Below are positions 51,942 through 60,897 of a stretch of 64,000 bases of DNA, piece after piece. The notes beneath the pieces were generated by a model. That model had not been told where the DNA came from and did not search any database. It saw only the letters and a list, made by a program, of their open reading frames with translations. The position numbers were made by a program, and so were the translations under genes. The stretch's first letter is position 1; every line of letters starts with the position of its first letter. The DNA is from CAVQWH01 sp963718685 (GTDB taxonomy: Bacteria > Patescibacteriota > Saccharimonadia > Saccharimonadales > Saccharimonadaceae), in assembly GCA_963718685.1 (NCBI GenBank), contig OY970356.1:186001-250000 (forward strand), written 5' to 3'.

Positions 51942-52697
51942 ATGATAGTGAGTGAACAAGATGCTGCGGCGTTGCCCAGTTATCGAGCATATGAAGTTGC
52001 AGAGAGAGTTTTCCGACCTATGGTAGAGCGCTTGGGCGGTTATGCTGCTCATAATGCCGGATTATTGAGGCCGCTTGATAACAAGGGCTATTTTTTGGCA
52101 CCAAATCATCGCTCTAACTGGGATTCGTTTGCGCTGGGTCTGGCAATGCTGGATTTACCGGAATTAACTGAAGACTCTGAAGAAGGGCCGCCACTTCAGC
52201 CGCGAGCAATCCGCTATATGGCCAAAGATACTTTATGGAGATATCCGGGCATGAGGAATTTTATAGAAGCCTGTGGGACTTTTTCGGTAAAGCGGGGCAG
52301 AGGTACCGGTCTTGACGATGACAAAGTTACACATGTTGAAAAGCTTATTGAACAAAAAGCCGTTATGGGCGTTTATCCTGAAGGCCATAGGGAGCGCAAA
52401 GATATTGATGAAGTTGCTTACTCTAAACTAAAAACGACTATCGCTTTTTTGGCTCTAAAATATGGAATTCCTATCGTGCCTGCCGGTGTTGCGGGGCCGG
52501 TTAAGGGACGCAAGCTGCCACGTACGGTTGTGTTTGGGGAGCCGATTTTTGTGGATAAAACTTCTACAGAAGACAAGGCTGGCCTGAAAGAAGAAAAGAC
52601 TGAGCTGATGGTAGTATTGCACGGGCAAATTAACCAAGCTTATAAAGAGGCTCGTCAGTTACACGAACAACAATTTGGCATAAAAGTTGGCTCTTAG
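51942..52697 (+). CDS. 1-acyl-glycerol-3-phosphate acyltransferase (PlsC family)
   Basis: The 251-aa protein carries the acyltransferase signature NHRSNWD (HX4D, about 56-61), the second motif FSVKRGRGTG, and the third VYPEGHRERKD. It probably makes phosphatidic acid or another lipid, or recycles host lipids. ATG 51942 is chosen because TATGAT at 51927-51932 lies 9 nt before it; longer frames start in or upstream of the promoter. It is divergent from cyoA. Confidence 0.9.
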   Translation: MIVSEQDAAALPSYRAYEVAERVFRPMVERLGGYAAHNAGLLRPLDNKGYFLAPNHRSNWDSFALGLAMLDLPELTEDSEEGPPLQPRAIRYMAKDTLWRYPGMRNFIEACGTFSVKRGRGTGLDDDKVTHVEKLIEQKAVMGVYPEGHRERKDIDEVAYSKLKTTIAFLALKYGIPIVPAGVAGPVKGRKLPRTVVFGEPIFVDKTSTEDKAGLKEEKTELMVVLHGQINQAYKEARQLHEQQFGIKVGS

Positions 52698-52700
52698 TTT

Positions 52701-53246
52701 TTATTTTACGTAAGTGAAATAAGAAAATAGCAGACCATGCATGCAGCTATGTATATAGCGAGCCAAGTATTGTTCTTCTGTTTCGTTGGGCCTTCGGCTA
52801 ACTATAGATTCAGACTCATATTGTTCTAAGAATTGTTTAGACCAATATCTATCATCTAGCGCCCGCACGTATTTTCTTGGCTTGAGTGGCTGAGGTTCTT
52901 TTATCTTTAGTTTTATAAGCGCCGCTTGGGCTAAGTCGTGATGCTGGTGTTCGTATCCATATTTGCGGCTGGCAAGCTCGTTCATGTTCTGGGTTAGATG
53001 TTCAAAAGCTTCTCTTACGGCATCTATATTTATCCCACCGCCTTTGCCCGCTATCGCAGCAATTGATATAGAAAACTGTATTAACAGTATGTTAATTTCG
53101 TTTTCTGTTAAGTCATCAGAATCAAGATATGATGCAAGCGCCTCTTCAATGCCCAAGTTTTCGTAAACAAGCTTCAGATAACCTTCGTCTTCAATAATCT
53201 CACCCGTTAAAACAGGTTCGCTAAGTTCTAATTCTGACCCAGTCAT
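52701..53246 (-). CDS. Unrecognised soluble protein
   Basis: A 181-aa acidic protein, mainly helical by composition (about 20-95, then 110-175). I do not recognise a family. Features are a hydrophobic helix about 53-72 (INILLIQFSISIAAIAGKGGG), which is probably buried, and a C-terminal stretch with SCMHGLLFSYFTYVK. The start is the only good ATG. It ends 3 nt from the acyltransferase and is convergent with it. Confidence 0.55.
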   Translation of the reverse strand: MTGSELELSEPVLTGEIIEDEGYLKLVYENLGIEEALASYLDSDDLTENEINILLIQFSISIAAIAGKGGGINIDAVREAFEHLTQNMNELASRKYGYEHQHHDLAQAALIKLKIKEPQPLKPRKYVRALDDRYWSKQFLEQYESESIVSRRPNETEEQYLARYIHSCMHGLLFSYFTYVK

Positions 53247-53308
53247 AAATTATATTTTATAATTTAATATACTAATAGTCAATGCATGTAGATTTTTTAT
53301 AAATAAAG

Positions 53309-53400
53309 CCAGTCAATAAAAAAGTTTCCCCGGACCAGAGCTTGCGCTCTGGCACAGACCACAGTAGCAAGACTAAAGCCTTACTACGTGCCGGGTTCTG
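53309..53400 (-). ncRNA. Structured minus-strand element with terminal T-run
   Basis: On the minus strand the order is CCCGG (closing helix, pairs with CCGGG), GTAGTAAG/CTTGCTAC (a G-U wobble keeps the pairing), then CCAGAGC/GCTCTGG (perfect, GCAA loop), then the closing CCGGGG and AAACTTTTTTA. It is a three-helix fold ended by a T-run. It may be the terminator of the small membrane gene or a separate small RNA. Confidence 0.45.
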
Positions 53401-53458
53401 CCTGTGGCGGACGAAAAAGATAGTCTTTCATTTTGAGTTTTTGGCTATGACTTTCGCG

Positions 53459-53749
53459 TCATGGATTGCTTCTGCAAGGAAAGCACTGCTTCCATAATCC
53501 AGAGACAATTACAACAAAACTGTAAATGATGATTAGAATGGCGCTGTACTGATGTCGAGCTAGGTAGGCCATAGCACCTGCTCCTACTAGCGCCAAGGCC
53601 ATAAGAGCGATGTAGATAGGCCCCTCGTCTGAACGACCCTTGTCTGCGGCGTTGCCTGCAGCTGCGACAATGAAAAGTGGAAGAATCACCAAGCAAATCA
53701 TGATCGGCACTAGCAGGATTTGATCGACAACCGTGCCTATTACAAACAC
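53459..53749 (-). CDS. Small three-helix membrane protein
   Basis: A 96-aa protein with three predicted helices (about 5-30, 48-70 and 75-92). The GTG at 53749 is chosen because AAAGAGGTGG lies about 6 nt upstream; an in-frame TTG at 53779 would add ten residues (MFSRDERGGY). GC content is higher than that of the surrounding sequence. No family is recognised. Confidence 0.5.
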   Translation of the reverse strand: MFVIGTVVDQILLVPIMICLVILPLFIVAAAGNAADKGRSDEGPIYIALMALALVGAGAMAYLARHQYSAILIIIYSFVVIVSGLWKQCFPCRSNP

Positions 53750-53912
53750 GTAACCACCTCTTTCGTCTCGAGAAAACAATATTACAACCGTCTTCTATAA
53801 TGTATAACTATAAGTTATTTTAAGTTTTTGTCAAATTGTAGTATTTGCTATTTATTAACTTAGAGGTATAATTTAAGCATTACTATTTTAAAAATAAAAA
53901 GTTATACAAAAA

Positions 53913-55538
53913 ATGAAAAAATCTCAAACTAAAAAGCGTTCGCGCGGCTATAAAAATAAATCTAAAAAATCACTAACATTTAAGATAAAGCTCACTTTTG
54001 TAATTTTGGCGGCTGTGGGGCTTGCCAGTATTATTTTTAGTGCTGTCGATACGGCCAGCCCGCTGAGTGCTACTGTTAGCAATGTTCTGGGCACCGCACC
54101 TGTCGTACAAAAAGATAACATAAAAACGCCGGCTAATAACGGAGTTGCAGAGAGTAAAACAGTTCTAGTAAAGTTTAAATCTTCGGTTTCTTCACATACA
54201 AAATCAGCTATCTACAAGCACAATAAAGATAAAGTTGAGCATACTTTGCCGCAAGTCGGAGTTCAAGAAGTTAAGCTAACTACGAACGAAAGCGTTCATT
54301 CCGCGCTTAAAAAATACCGTTCTAACGATCAAGTGGCTTACGTTGAGCCAAACTATGTGGCTAAACAGTTCTTTACCCCTAATGATAAGTTTTATTCCCA
54401 GCAGTGGAATCTTAGCAAAATTGGCGCTCCAAAGGCTTGGGATATCAGCAAGGGCGGTTATGGACCTATTGCCATTGTAGACACCGGAGTGGATGCGGCT
54501 CATAGTGATTTAAACGGCGAAGTGCTGACTGGCTATAATCTTGTCAATAAGTCGACTGACACCAACGACGATAACGGCCACGGTACGCACGTGGCAGGCA
54601 TAATAGCCGGCGCAACCAATAACTCTACCGGAATTTCCAGTATAGGCTTTAAAGGCTCAATTTTACCTGTCAAAGTACTGGACGCTTCTGGCGCAGGAAC
54701 TTATGCGGATGTTGCCAACGGAATAATCTATGCAGCCGATCATGGCGCAAAAGTTATCAACTTAAGCCTAGGCGGCGCAGCTTCTTCGCAGACCTTACAG
54801 TCAGCTGTTAGTTACGCACAAAGCAAGGGCTCAATCGTTGTAGCGGCAGCGGGAAATAACGGAGATTCTTCTCCAGTGTATCCTGCGGATTATCCTGGAG
54901 TTGTAGCGGTATCTGCCACTACTTCCGGCGATAGCCTAGCTTCGTTTAGCAGCTATGGAAGCCATACCTTTGTCAGCGCTCCCGGAACAAGCATTATCTC
55001 CACTTACAATAACGGTGGCTATGCCACTATGTCTGGTACCTCAATGGCTGCTCCAGAAGTTTCCGGTTTGCTAGGATTAGCTTTGTCTGGCAAAAATGTT
55101 ACTACTTCTACTTTGCTAAGCGACTTAAAAACCACAAGTGATAAAGTAGGTCCATATTCATATAATTCCAATGGCTGGAACCAGTATTTTGGCTACGGTC
55201 GTATTGATGCCGCCAAACTTCTTCAAAAGGTTACAGGTACGGTCTCTACCGCCACTACATCTACCGTCAAAAAAGTCACTGGTTTCAAAGTTGCCTTTAG
55301 GGCTAGGGTTCTGGGCGCAAGCCATAATCGTCGGCTCCTCAGAGTAAGAATTGGTCGGATCAGTCGTAGGCTTCATTACTTCAGGCGCCATACGGTTTAT
55401 GTACATACTAACCGTCATACCACGCTTCGTCATGGCAGGAAGAGGTTGCCGCTTAGATATATTAGACACGGTAGAATGATGAGCGGAATCCTTCTTTGGC
55501 GGAATCATAAATTCATGGCAATAAGACTAGGAATCTAA
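53913..55538 (+). CDS. Subtilisin-like serine protease (S8) with basic C-terminal tail
   Basis: The 541-aa protein has a basic N-terminus, one anchor or signal helix (about 25-46), an inhibitor I9-like propeptide (about 85-150), and the S8 catalytic domain: Asp in AIVDTGVDAAH, His in GHGTHVAGI, Ser in SGTSMAAPEVSG. The catalytic part ends near residue 450. The last 85 residues are very rich in R and H (for example RLLRVRIGRISRRLHYFRRH), unlike the earlier part. The gene has an AT-rich leader with TATAAT (53869-53874). The protein probably works outside the cell, on neighbours or host proteins. Confidence 0.88.
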   Translation: MKKSQTKKRSRGYKNKSKKSLTFKIKLTFVILAAVGLASIIFSAVDTASPLSATVSNVLGTAPVVQKDNIKTPANNGVAESKTVLVKFKSSVSSHTKSAIYKHNKDKVEHTLPQVGVQEVKLTTNESVHSALKKYRSNDQVAYVEPNYVAKQFFTPNDKFYSQQWNLSKIGAPKAWDISKGGYGPIAIVDTGVDAAHSDLNGEVLTGYNLVNKSTDTNDDNGHGTHVAGIIAGATNNSTGISSIGFKGSILPVKVLDASGAGTYADVANGIIYAADHGAKVINLSLGGAASSQTLQSAVSYAQSKGSIVVAAAGNNGDSSPVYPADYPGVVAVSATTSGDSLASFSSYGSHTFVSAPGTSIISTYNNGGYATMSGTSMAAPEVSGLLGLALSGKNVTTSTLLSDLKTTSDKVGPYSYNSNGWNQYFGYGRIDAAKLLQKVTGTVSTATTSTVKKVTGFKVAFRARVLGASHNRRLLRVRIGRISRRLHYFRRHTVYVHTNRHTTLRHGRKRLPLRYIRHGRMMSGILLWRNHKFMAIRLGI

Positions 55539-55646
55539 TCTAAAGCTCAATTCTATAAGCCGTTAGTTAAAAACTTGATATATTAGCAATAAAATATTAT
55601 AATAACTGTAAACTATTGCTTGTGGTGGGAGAAAGACTAGTTAGTT

Positions 55647-57164
55647 GTGAATAGAGGCTATGAGCTTCGTCATTCCCCGGATCCGGAAACTCATATTGAT
55701 GAGATTCTGCACGCACGCCCGCCCATACCAAGCGGCAGGGCAGACCTTTCTGAGCTTATAAAAGAACTGGAAGAACTTTCAGCGGGGGAGCCAGGCTATG
55801 CTTGGGAGAGATTGCCGGCCTGGCTAGCTAAAGTATCCGAAACGTATCAAAGTATTCCTAAAGATCTGCCTATAGTTACTCTTGATATCGGGTCTTCCGT
55901 ACCTTTGTACGCGCAGCTGCTAAGAGGCAAGGAATTTTCGCGAGACGGCACAAGAGCCAGCGAGCTCGTAGCTGCTACTTTTAACAATGAAGCTTTTGAA
56001 GAACTTCGCGACTACGACGAAAGACTTGTTCCTATAGCACATCAAATTGCGCGCGATGAAGAAGCCAGAGTGCTTTTAATTGCAGCTGTTCAAGACTGTA
56101 TTTACCAAATTACTCCTGAGGAAGCAGCAGGGGAGGCTAGAACCAATCCTTTAATAGAAGAGCGAATGCTAGAAAAATTACTTTCAAATTGGCAGTCTAA
56201 ATATATTAGAGATACCGGTGGCAGCGACGTAGAAAGTGGGTGGAGTTTAAGGTTTGAAACGATAGAAAGCGAACTGACATACTTTGAGCGCGTAGCAGAA
56301 GCGGGTATTACTACAACAGATGCTCATAGGGCAAAACTGATATTGGCTCAGGAAGCGGAATTAACCGATTATCATCAAGCTCAGCTAAGACTTGATGGCG
56401 TAAACGGCAAAATAGACGATTACCGGGAGTTAGCTCATCAAACCAAGCCCGCTAAGGCTGAATTAGCTGTTAAATATATAGCTTGGCAAGCTAAGTTCTT
56501 GGCTAATATGATCGTAGGCAACCCACGCTACAAACCGGCACGCCACTTAAGTATGGACTCTACTGATCCCACGCAGATTGCTGCCAGTGCTCTGGCTAAT
56601 ACTCCGGAAACTACCCAAAATCTTCATATGTTTTCTCATGCAATGGTAAGCCTGGGTGATCGCCATCAGCATCTACAGGGGAATGTTTTTGACAAAATAC
56701 CTTTTCCGCCCAATTCCATAGCTTTGATAACTTGTTTTGACGCTTGGCCATTTCACTTTCAAACTGACGACAGACCTGGCGGAGAGAAAGAAATTTACAA
56801 TGCCGCTGTTGCTACACTTTTGGAACTTTATGACAAGTTGGCTTATGGCGGCAAGATAGTAATCTTCCCTTGGGCCACCAATAAAAGTAACTACTCGGAT
56901 AGAAAGGCTGACAAAAGGGCGCTTGAAGCTGCTTTGGTGGAATTCAGCCGACATGTCGGACACGGGGCGAGTAGGGATTTGGTAGCAACTGAAGTGCTAA
57001 AAAGCTGGATGTCTTCTTCTGATGAGCAAACTTTAGAAACTATGTCATCGATTTTTACCAGTAAAGATACTCACTTGGATGTGTTGGTTATCTCTAAACC
57101 GACTGAAAAATCAGCCAAAGCCAGACTAAAGGCCATGGGCAAAAACGCTGTTTCTAGGGCTTGA
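55647..57164 (+). CDS. Methyltransferase-like protein with large helical insertion
   Basis: A 505-aa protein that I do not recognise as a named family. Two blocks suggest a class I SAM-dependent methyltransferase fold: IVTLDIGSSVPLYAQLL (about 76-92, a motif I-like D-x-G-S) and, from about 350, GNVFDKIPFPPNSIALITCF, then WPFHF and LAYGGKIVIFPWA, typical of motifs IV to VI. About 250 residues in between are helical. GTG 55647 is the start; TATAAT at 55598-55603 is upstream. It converges with the CBS gene, overlapping it by 11 nt. An alternative is that it only resembles the fold. Confidence 0.5.
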   Translation: MNRGYELRHSPDPETHIDEILHARPPIPSGRADLSELIKELEELSAGEPGYAWERLPAWLAKVSETYQSIPKDLPIVTLDIGSSVPLYAQLLRGKEFSRDGTRASELVAATFNNEAFEELRDYDERLVPIAHQIARDEEARVLLIAAVQDCIYQITPEEAAGEARTNPLIEERMLEKLLSNWQSKYIRDTGGSDVESGWSLRFETIESELTYFERVAEAGITTTDAHRAKLILAQEAELTDYHQAQLRLDGVNGKIDDYRELAHQTKPAKAELAVKYIAWQAKFLANMIVGNPRYKPARHLSMDSTDPTQIAASALANTPETTQNLHMFSHAMVSLGDRHQHLQGNVFDKIPFPPNSIALITCFDAWPFHFQTDDRPGGEKEIYNAAVATLLELYDKLAYGGKIVIFPWATNKSNYSDRKADKRALEAALVEFSRHVGHGASRDLVATEVLKSWMSSSDEQTLETMSSIFTSKDTHLDVLVISKPTEKSAKARLKAMGKNAVSRA

Positions 57165-57891
57165 AATCCGGCGTAGCTAAATCCCAAGCGGTAATAATAC
57201 CAAGTGGTTTTTCGCTTTGTTTGCCGTTTTCAGTAATAAAAAGTATGCCGATTCTCTCATTGACTTGAATGGCTTTATTGAATACTTCGTAAACCTGGCT
57301 AAGCAATGCTTTGCGTGGCAAAAATACGAATTTTTCGCCGCGGTGAGCGGAAAGCGGCAAAAACTTAGCAAGGTCTGACATCTTCATATCGTTTGTCACA
57401 ATAGCTTCGCCGGAGCGCACTATATAGGAGAGTAGAGTGTTTTCACTAAACACCCCAACCATTTTGTCATCTTTAATGATTGGCACGTGAGTAAAAATAT
57501 TCTCATCCATAGCCTTCATGACCTCTACCAATTTAGCATCGAGCGTAGAAGTGTAAATCTTGCTTGCTGGCACCGCTATCTTAAGAGCGGTAATTGGATT
57601 AAGTAGGGCGTCACGGATATTTTTATAAGTTTTAACAAGTGCCGGGTTAGGGCTAGTTATTGGTTCGGCAACAGCGGGGATAGGATTGTGCACTAAGCTG
57701 TTTCTTATTTGTGCTACTGCTCGCATAATCTGTTGATGACGAGCTATTACAGGATTTTTAGCAGCAAGTTCTTGGATCAAAAACGGGTGGTCAGCGTAGC
57801 TGTCTCGCTTATATTGTTGGCGCAAAAACTGATCGACTTCATTGTAAAGCTGTAATAATTCTTCGCTTGATTTGTTTAATTTATCCGCCAT
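57154..57891 (-). CDS. CBS-domain protein
   Basis: The 245-aa protein has an N-terminal helical region (about 1-95) and two CBS domains (about 120-240). CBS pairs usually bind adenosine nucleotides and sense energy state; no enzymatic domain is attached. ATG 57891 is chosen over an upstream ATG at 57909 because a TATACT -10 (minus strand, 57906-57901) ends 9 nt before it. The gene is 63 nt downstream of the heliorhodopsin, in the same direction. Confidence 0.85.
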   Translation of the reverse strand: MADKLNKSSEELLQLYNEVDQFLRQQYKRDSYADHPFLIQELAAKNPVIARHQQIMRAVAQIRNSLVHNPIPAVAEPITSPNPALVKTYKNIRDALLNPITALKIAVPASKIYTSTLDAKLVEVMKAMDENIFTHVPIIKDDKMVGVFSENTLLSYIVRSGEAIVTNDMKMSDLAKFLPLSAHRGEKFVFLPRKALLSQVYEVFNKAIQVNERIGILFITENGKQSEKPLGIITAWDLATPDFKP

Positions 57892-57954
57892 AGTGTAATA
57901 AGTATACAACTACAGAGTCTATAAGGGTAGAAGCGAGTGTAGAAGAAAGGGGAG

Positions 57955-58710
57955 TTAAGGCCGCAAAGTTCCGGCGAAAACTTGCCAGGCTAGGACGGAT
58001 TTGGCTACTAAACTAAGGATAATGTAAGCTCTTTCTCCATATAAATAACTTCTCCACTTCCCTACTTTTTTGTATTGCAAAACCATGTTGAGCGCGAAGC
58101 AGTTGAAGAAAATGAATATCGATACATAAATCCAGTAAACGAAAGTTGGCGGCGCACTACCGTTATTTGCACTTGCCCAGAAATATAGCCCGATTACTAT
58201 CCACGGAATAATTCCAGCTAGGCAACCTACCCAAAAACTAAGCCAGTTGGTTTTAGCAGTAGTCTGATTGTGAACTTCCATAACCAAACCGCACAGATTC
58301 ATAACAGCTACCAAAGCAAAAATTGCTATTAAGCTGCCCAGGTCGTAAATACCGACTAGCAGAGCAATAGCGACCATCATGACGGAAGCTGACAGGCTAT
58401 ATTCTATCCAACGGGCTTTATTGATGCCTTTTTTAAGATTTGCTTCATACTTCTTGCGGTAAACCGTAGCGATGATAAGATGCGCCGCTGCCGACAAAAA
58501 GAAAAATATGGCTATAAGCCAGGGGAGAGATAAATCAAACAAATGCTGAGTAGCCGGTTCAAGCTGTCCTGTAGCGTTATTGAAACTTAAGTAAGAAGTA
58601 GAGATAGGCAGGGAAAAATCCCGGCTTAGCAAAATAATAAGCACGCCCTGCAGGGCGTGTATGGCAGCCATTACTAGATTGAAGCGATTAAGCTTGGCTA
58701 TTTTCTGCAT
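57955..58710 (-). CDS. Heliorhodopsin
   Basis: This 251-aa seven-helix protein matches heliorhodopsin 48C12 closely as I recall it. The retinal lysine is K237 in SLVAKSVLAWQ; the counterion E103 lies in RWIEYSLSASVM; H18 and H77 match the conserved histidines (H23 and H80 of 48C12). FWVGCLAGIIPW and the loop before helix G (KKVGKWRSYLYGERAYI) are typical. Heliorhodopsins have an inverted membrane orientation and slow photocycles and are thought to be sensors or enzyme regulators, not ion pumps. It begins 27 nt after the acidic 456-aa gene, in the same direction. No retinal synthesis gene is in the window. Confidence 0.95.
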   Translation of the reverse strand: MQKIAKLNRFNLVMAAIHALQGVLIILLSRDFSLPISTSYLSFNNATGQLEPATQHLFDLSLPWLIAIFFFLSAAAHLIIATVYRKKYEANLKKGINKARWIEYSLSASVMMVAIALLVGIYDLGSLIAIFALVAVMNLCGLVMEVHNQTTAKTNWLSFWVGCLAGIIPWIVIGLYFWASANNGSAPPTFVYWIYVSIFIFFNCFALNMVLQYKKVGKWRSYLYGERAYIILSLVAKSVLAWQVFAGTLRP

Positions 58711-58737
58711 ACCTTAACTTTAACATAAGCTTTTTGT

Positions 58738-60108
58738 TTATGTTAGGTCGCCAGATTCTTGCAAGCGTCTGATAAGAAGATTTTTAATTGAATTTTCCGG
58801 CTTGGGTTTGTACGTGGCTATGTTGCGGAAGATATCGGAATCTGTTGATATACTGGCTCCGGCAAACACACGTTCCATAAGTTCTTCAAATTTTTCTATA
58901 CCTATTTCTCCGCCGGTGTAACTTTGGGAAAATTGAGCACACAGTAAAACTAACTGGCAAACAATTTTTGCAGTTTCAGAAGTTTTTCCATCCATTACCC
59001 GCGTGAAGTCGGCTGCTTCCATAGTTTTGCCGTCTCTGCCGAACGAAGCTAAACGTATGCCCAGTTCGTTTACCAAAAACTCAATACCCCATTCATAGTT
59101 AGGTTGTGGCTCGAACATAACGCTCACTTGTGGCAAGACTGTTATGCTGGTTGGTTCTATTCCTTCTAAAATATCCGGCTGAGACCTGGCAAATTCCAGT
59201 TGTTCTTCAAAGGTTTCAAACTTTTCAATCTCTTCCCAACGGGGGATGATCGGGTCAGTCTCCATATATTCCGGCTTGCCTTGCATAGTTACAGAATTAT
59301 CACCGGTAACGTAAGGCTCTTCCTTCCATATTTGGGTTAGGAGAAGCTGTAGTTTGTCGGGCAGCTGACTGCCCTCTATTTCCTCGTGATAACGGGTCGA
59401 AGACCACCAGCCAGACTCGCCCATATCGTGGCCGAACGTCTCTAAAACCCAATGAGCCAGATGCAGGGCGAAACGACTGTTAGCTTGATCAGTTTTAGAC
59501 TCGAAGTCCCATTCGTCTACAATTTTTTCTAAAATTGCTACAACTTCTTCGTCATCCACTTTTTCAGGTATGGGCTGAACTTCTTCACGAGTTTCTACGG
59601 GCTCGCTTATTTCGCCGCTAAGTGCGGTAGCCATTGCAAATAAAACGTAGCTGGAGCCGACTTTGCCTAAGATTTCTTTGCGCGCACTACTGGCCATCGC
59701 GTTTGCTAGTACTTCTTCGGCCTCTTCCTCATCGAATGGCACTTCAATAAAATCATCTGTAGTGCGGTAAGCTTTTTCAGTAGAGAAATCTTTATCCTGT
59801 AAAGTCAATAACCATATGTTACCTCCAACAATGGCGGCTGCGGTAAAGGGTAAGATAGTTTCATCAGGTGATTCTATATGCTCTAAAAGAGCGGCAAAAA
59901 TGTCTTTTGCTTTGTCGTCTCCCCACCTAAAAACCACTGTTTCTATACGGTCGTATTGAAAGTTTTCTACAGATTCTACAAACTCTGCAGCACTACCGCC
60001 CAAAAATACCGAGCCGGCTTGACGCTCTTCATCCGTAAGGCCAGCCAGGTCTAAAGTTAAGCGGCTTCTTTCAAAAAACTCATGAATCTCACGCTCTTTA
60101 TCGCCCAT
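58738..60108 (-). CDS. Acidic protein upstream of heliorhodopsin, unknown
   Basis: This 456-aa protein is very acidic (many E and D, for example about 128-190) and has no transmembrane segment. Predicted mainly helical, with a few aromatic patches (ESGWWSSTRYHEEIE, near 235). I do not recognise a family. It is the first gene of the minus-strand run that ends with the heliorhodopsin, with 27 nt between them, which suggests a common role. A possible start at ATG 60108 has no clear ribosome-binding site. It could be a cytoplasmic partner of the photoreceptor, but this is inference. Confidence 0.55.
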   Translation of the reverse strand: MGDKEREIHEFFERSRLTLDLAGLTDEERQAGSVFLGGSAAEFVESVENFQYDRIETVVFRWGDDKAKDIFAALLEHIESPDETILPFTAAAIVGGNIWLLTLQDKDFSTEKAYRTTDDFIEVPFDEEEAEEVLANAMASSARKEILGKVGSSYVLFAMATALSGEISEPVETREEVQPIPEKVDDEEVVAILEKIVDEWDFESKTDQANSRFALHLAHWVLETFGHDMGESGWWSSTRYHEEIEGSQLPDKLQLLLTQIWKEEPYVTGDNSVTMQGKPEYMETDPIIPRWEEIEKFETFEEQLEFARSQPDILEGIEPTSITVLPQVSVMFEPQPNYEWGIEFLVNELGIRLASFGRDGKTMEAADFTRVMDGKTSETAKIVCQLVLLCAQFSQSYTGGEIGIEKFEELMERVFAGASISTDSDIFRNIATYKPKPENSIKNLLIRRLQESGDLT

Positions 60109-60156
60109 AACTTAATCATATAATAATAGTTACAAAATTACAATAAAGTATCTTGG

Positions 60157-60798
60157 CTAGGTAACAGTAATAGCATTTTTAGGTATGTGCTTTGCTACAG
60201 TTCTACCATCTTCTATAACTCGCTTGGGCGGTCGCCATAAATAAGCAGCAGCTGGACTCCATATTTTAGCGTAGTTGCTACTAATTGTTTCTTCGTCTGC
60301 TGACTCCAAAGGTCCTGCACCCATATCTATATCAAATTCGTTTTTAGGGTGAATGTTAGCTTGTTGAAATCTTATTGCTGCAGCTGTTAGCCAATCAATT
60401 GCTGTATTTCTTTCAGACATTTTAAAAATCATAATTTTTTCTCTTGGGAATTCCCTAGTTCCACTATATGTTTCATATCCCCAATGTAGACCAACGTGGC
60501 CGAGAAATTGACTATAAGAAGCGTCAATCGCTGCAGGATCATCTTCATAAATATCTCCTATAACTGGGAAGACATGCTGCATATCTGGCTCATGGGAGAG
60601 AAAGAGCCTGCTGATTATTAGCTCATGTTGAACATGCATATCACGTAAGTACTCACTTATCGCTGTAGAAACTAATCCGCACGGCGCAACACGCAATCTA
60701 TATTTTTTTGGAACTTCTCTAAATATAGTTTTGGAATTCCCAATGCCACGTTCCAAGCCGTAAGCCAGCTTTTCTCTATCTACAGACACTTCACTCAT
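60157..60798 (-). CDS. Possible papain/transglutaminase-fold protein
   Basis: A 213-aa protein without a recognised family. The order Cys (APCGLVSTAISEYL, C40), His (MQHVFPVIGD, H75) and Asp (AAIDASYSQF, D92) is that of papain-like/transglutaminase-like cysteine hydrolases, where HvW and iDpTy motifs hold the triad. TATAAT on the minus strand (60814-60809) lies 10 nt before the ATG. It lies 48 nt upstream of the acidic-protein gene and in the same direction, so it may be in the heliorhodopsin operon. The fold assignment is tentative. Confidence 0.5.
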   Translation of the reverse strand: MSEVSVDREKLAYGLERGIGNSKTIFREVPKKYRLRVAPCGLVSTAISEYLRDMHVQHELIISRLFLSHEPDMQHVFPVIGDIYEDDPAAIDASYSQFLGHVGLHWGYETYSGTREFPREKIMIFKMSERNTAIDWLTAAAIRFQQANIHPKNEFDIDMGAGPLESADEETISSNYAKIWSPAAAYLWRPPKRVIEDGRTVAKHIPKNAITVT

Positions 60799-60897
60799 AT
60801 GAAGTAATATTATATCATAAATATTTCAAATCGCTAATGTATTCTAATTAAGGAGTTTTATATAAAAGGGTGTAAAATAAAAGGATAGGGAGAGAGA

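Noticed and set aside
55158..55508. Separate protein on the minus strand
   Set aside because: It lies fully opposite the subtilase gene, has no ribosome-binding site or promoter I can support, and contains no recognised motif.
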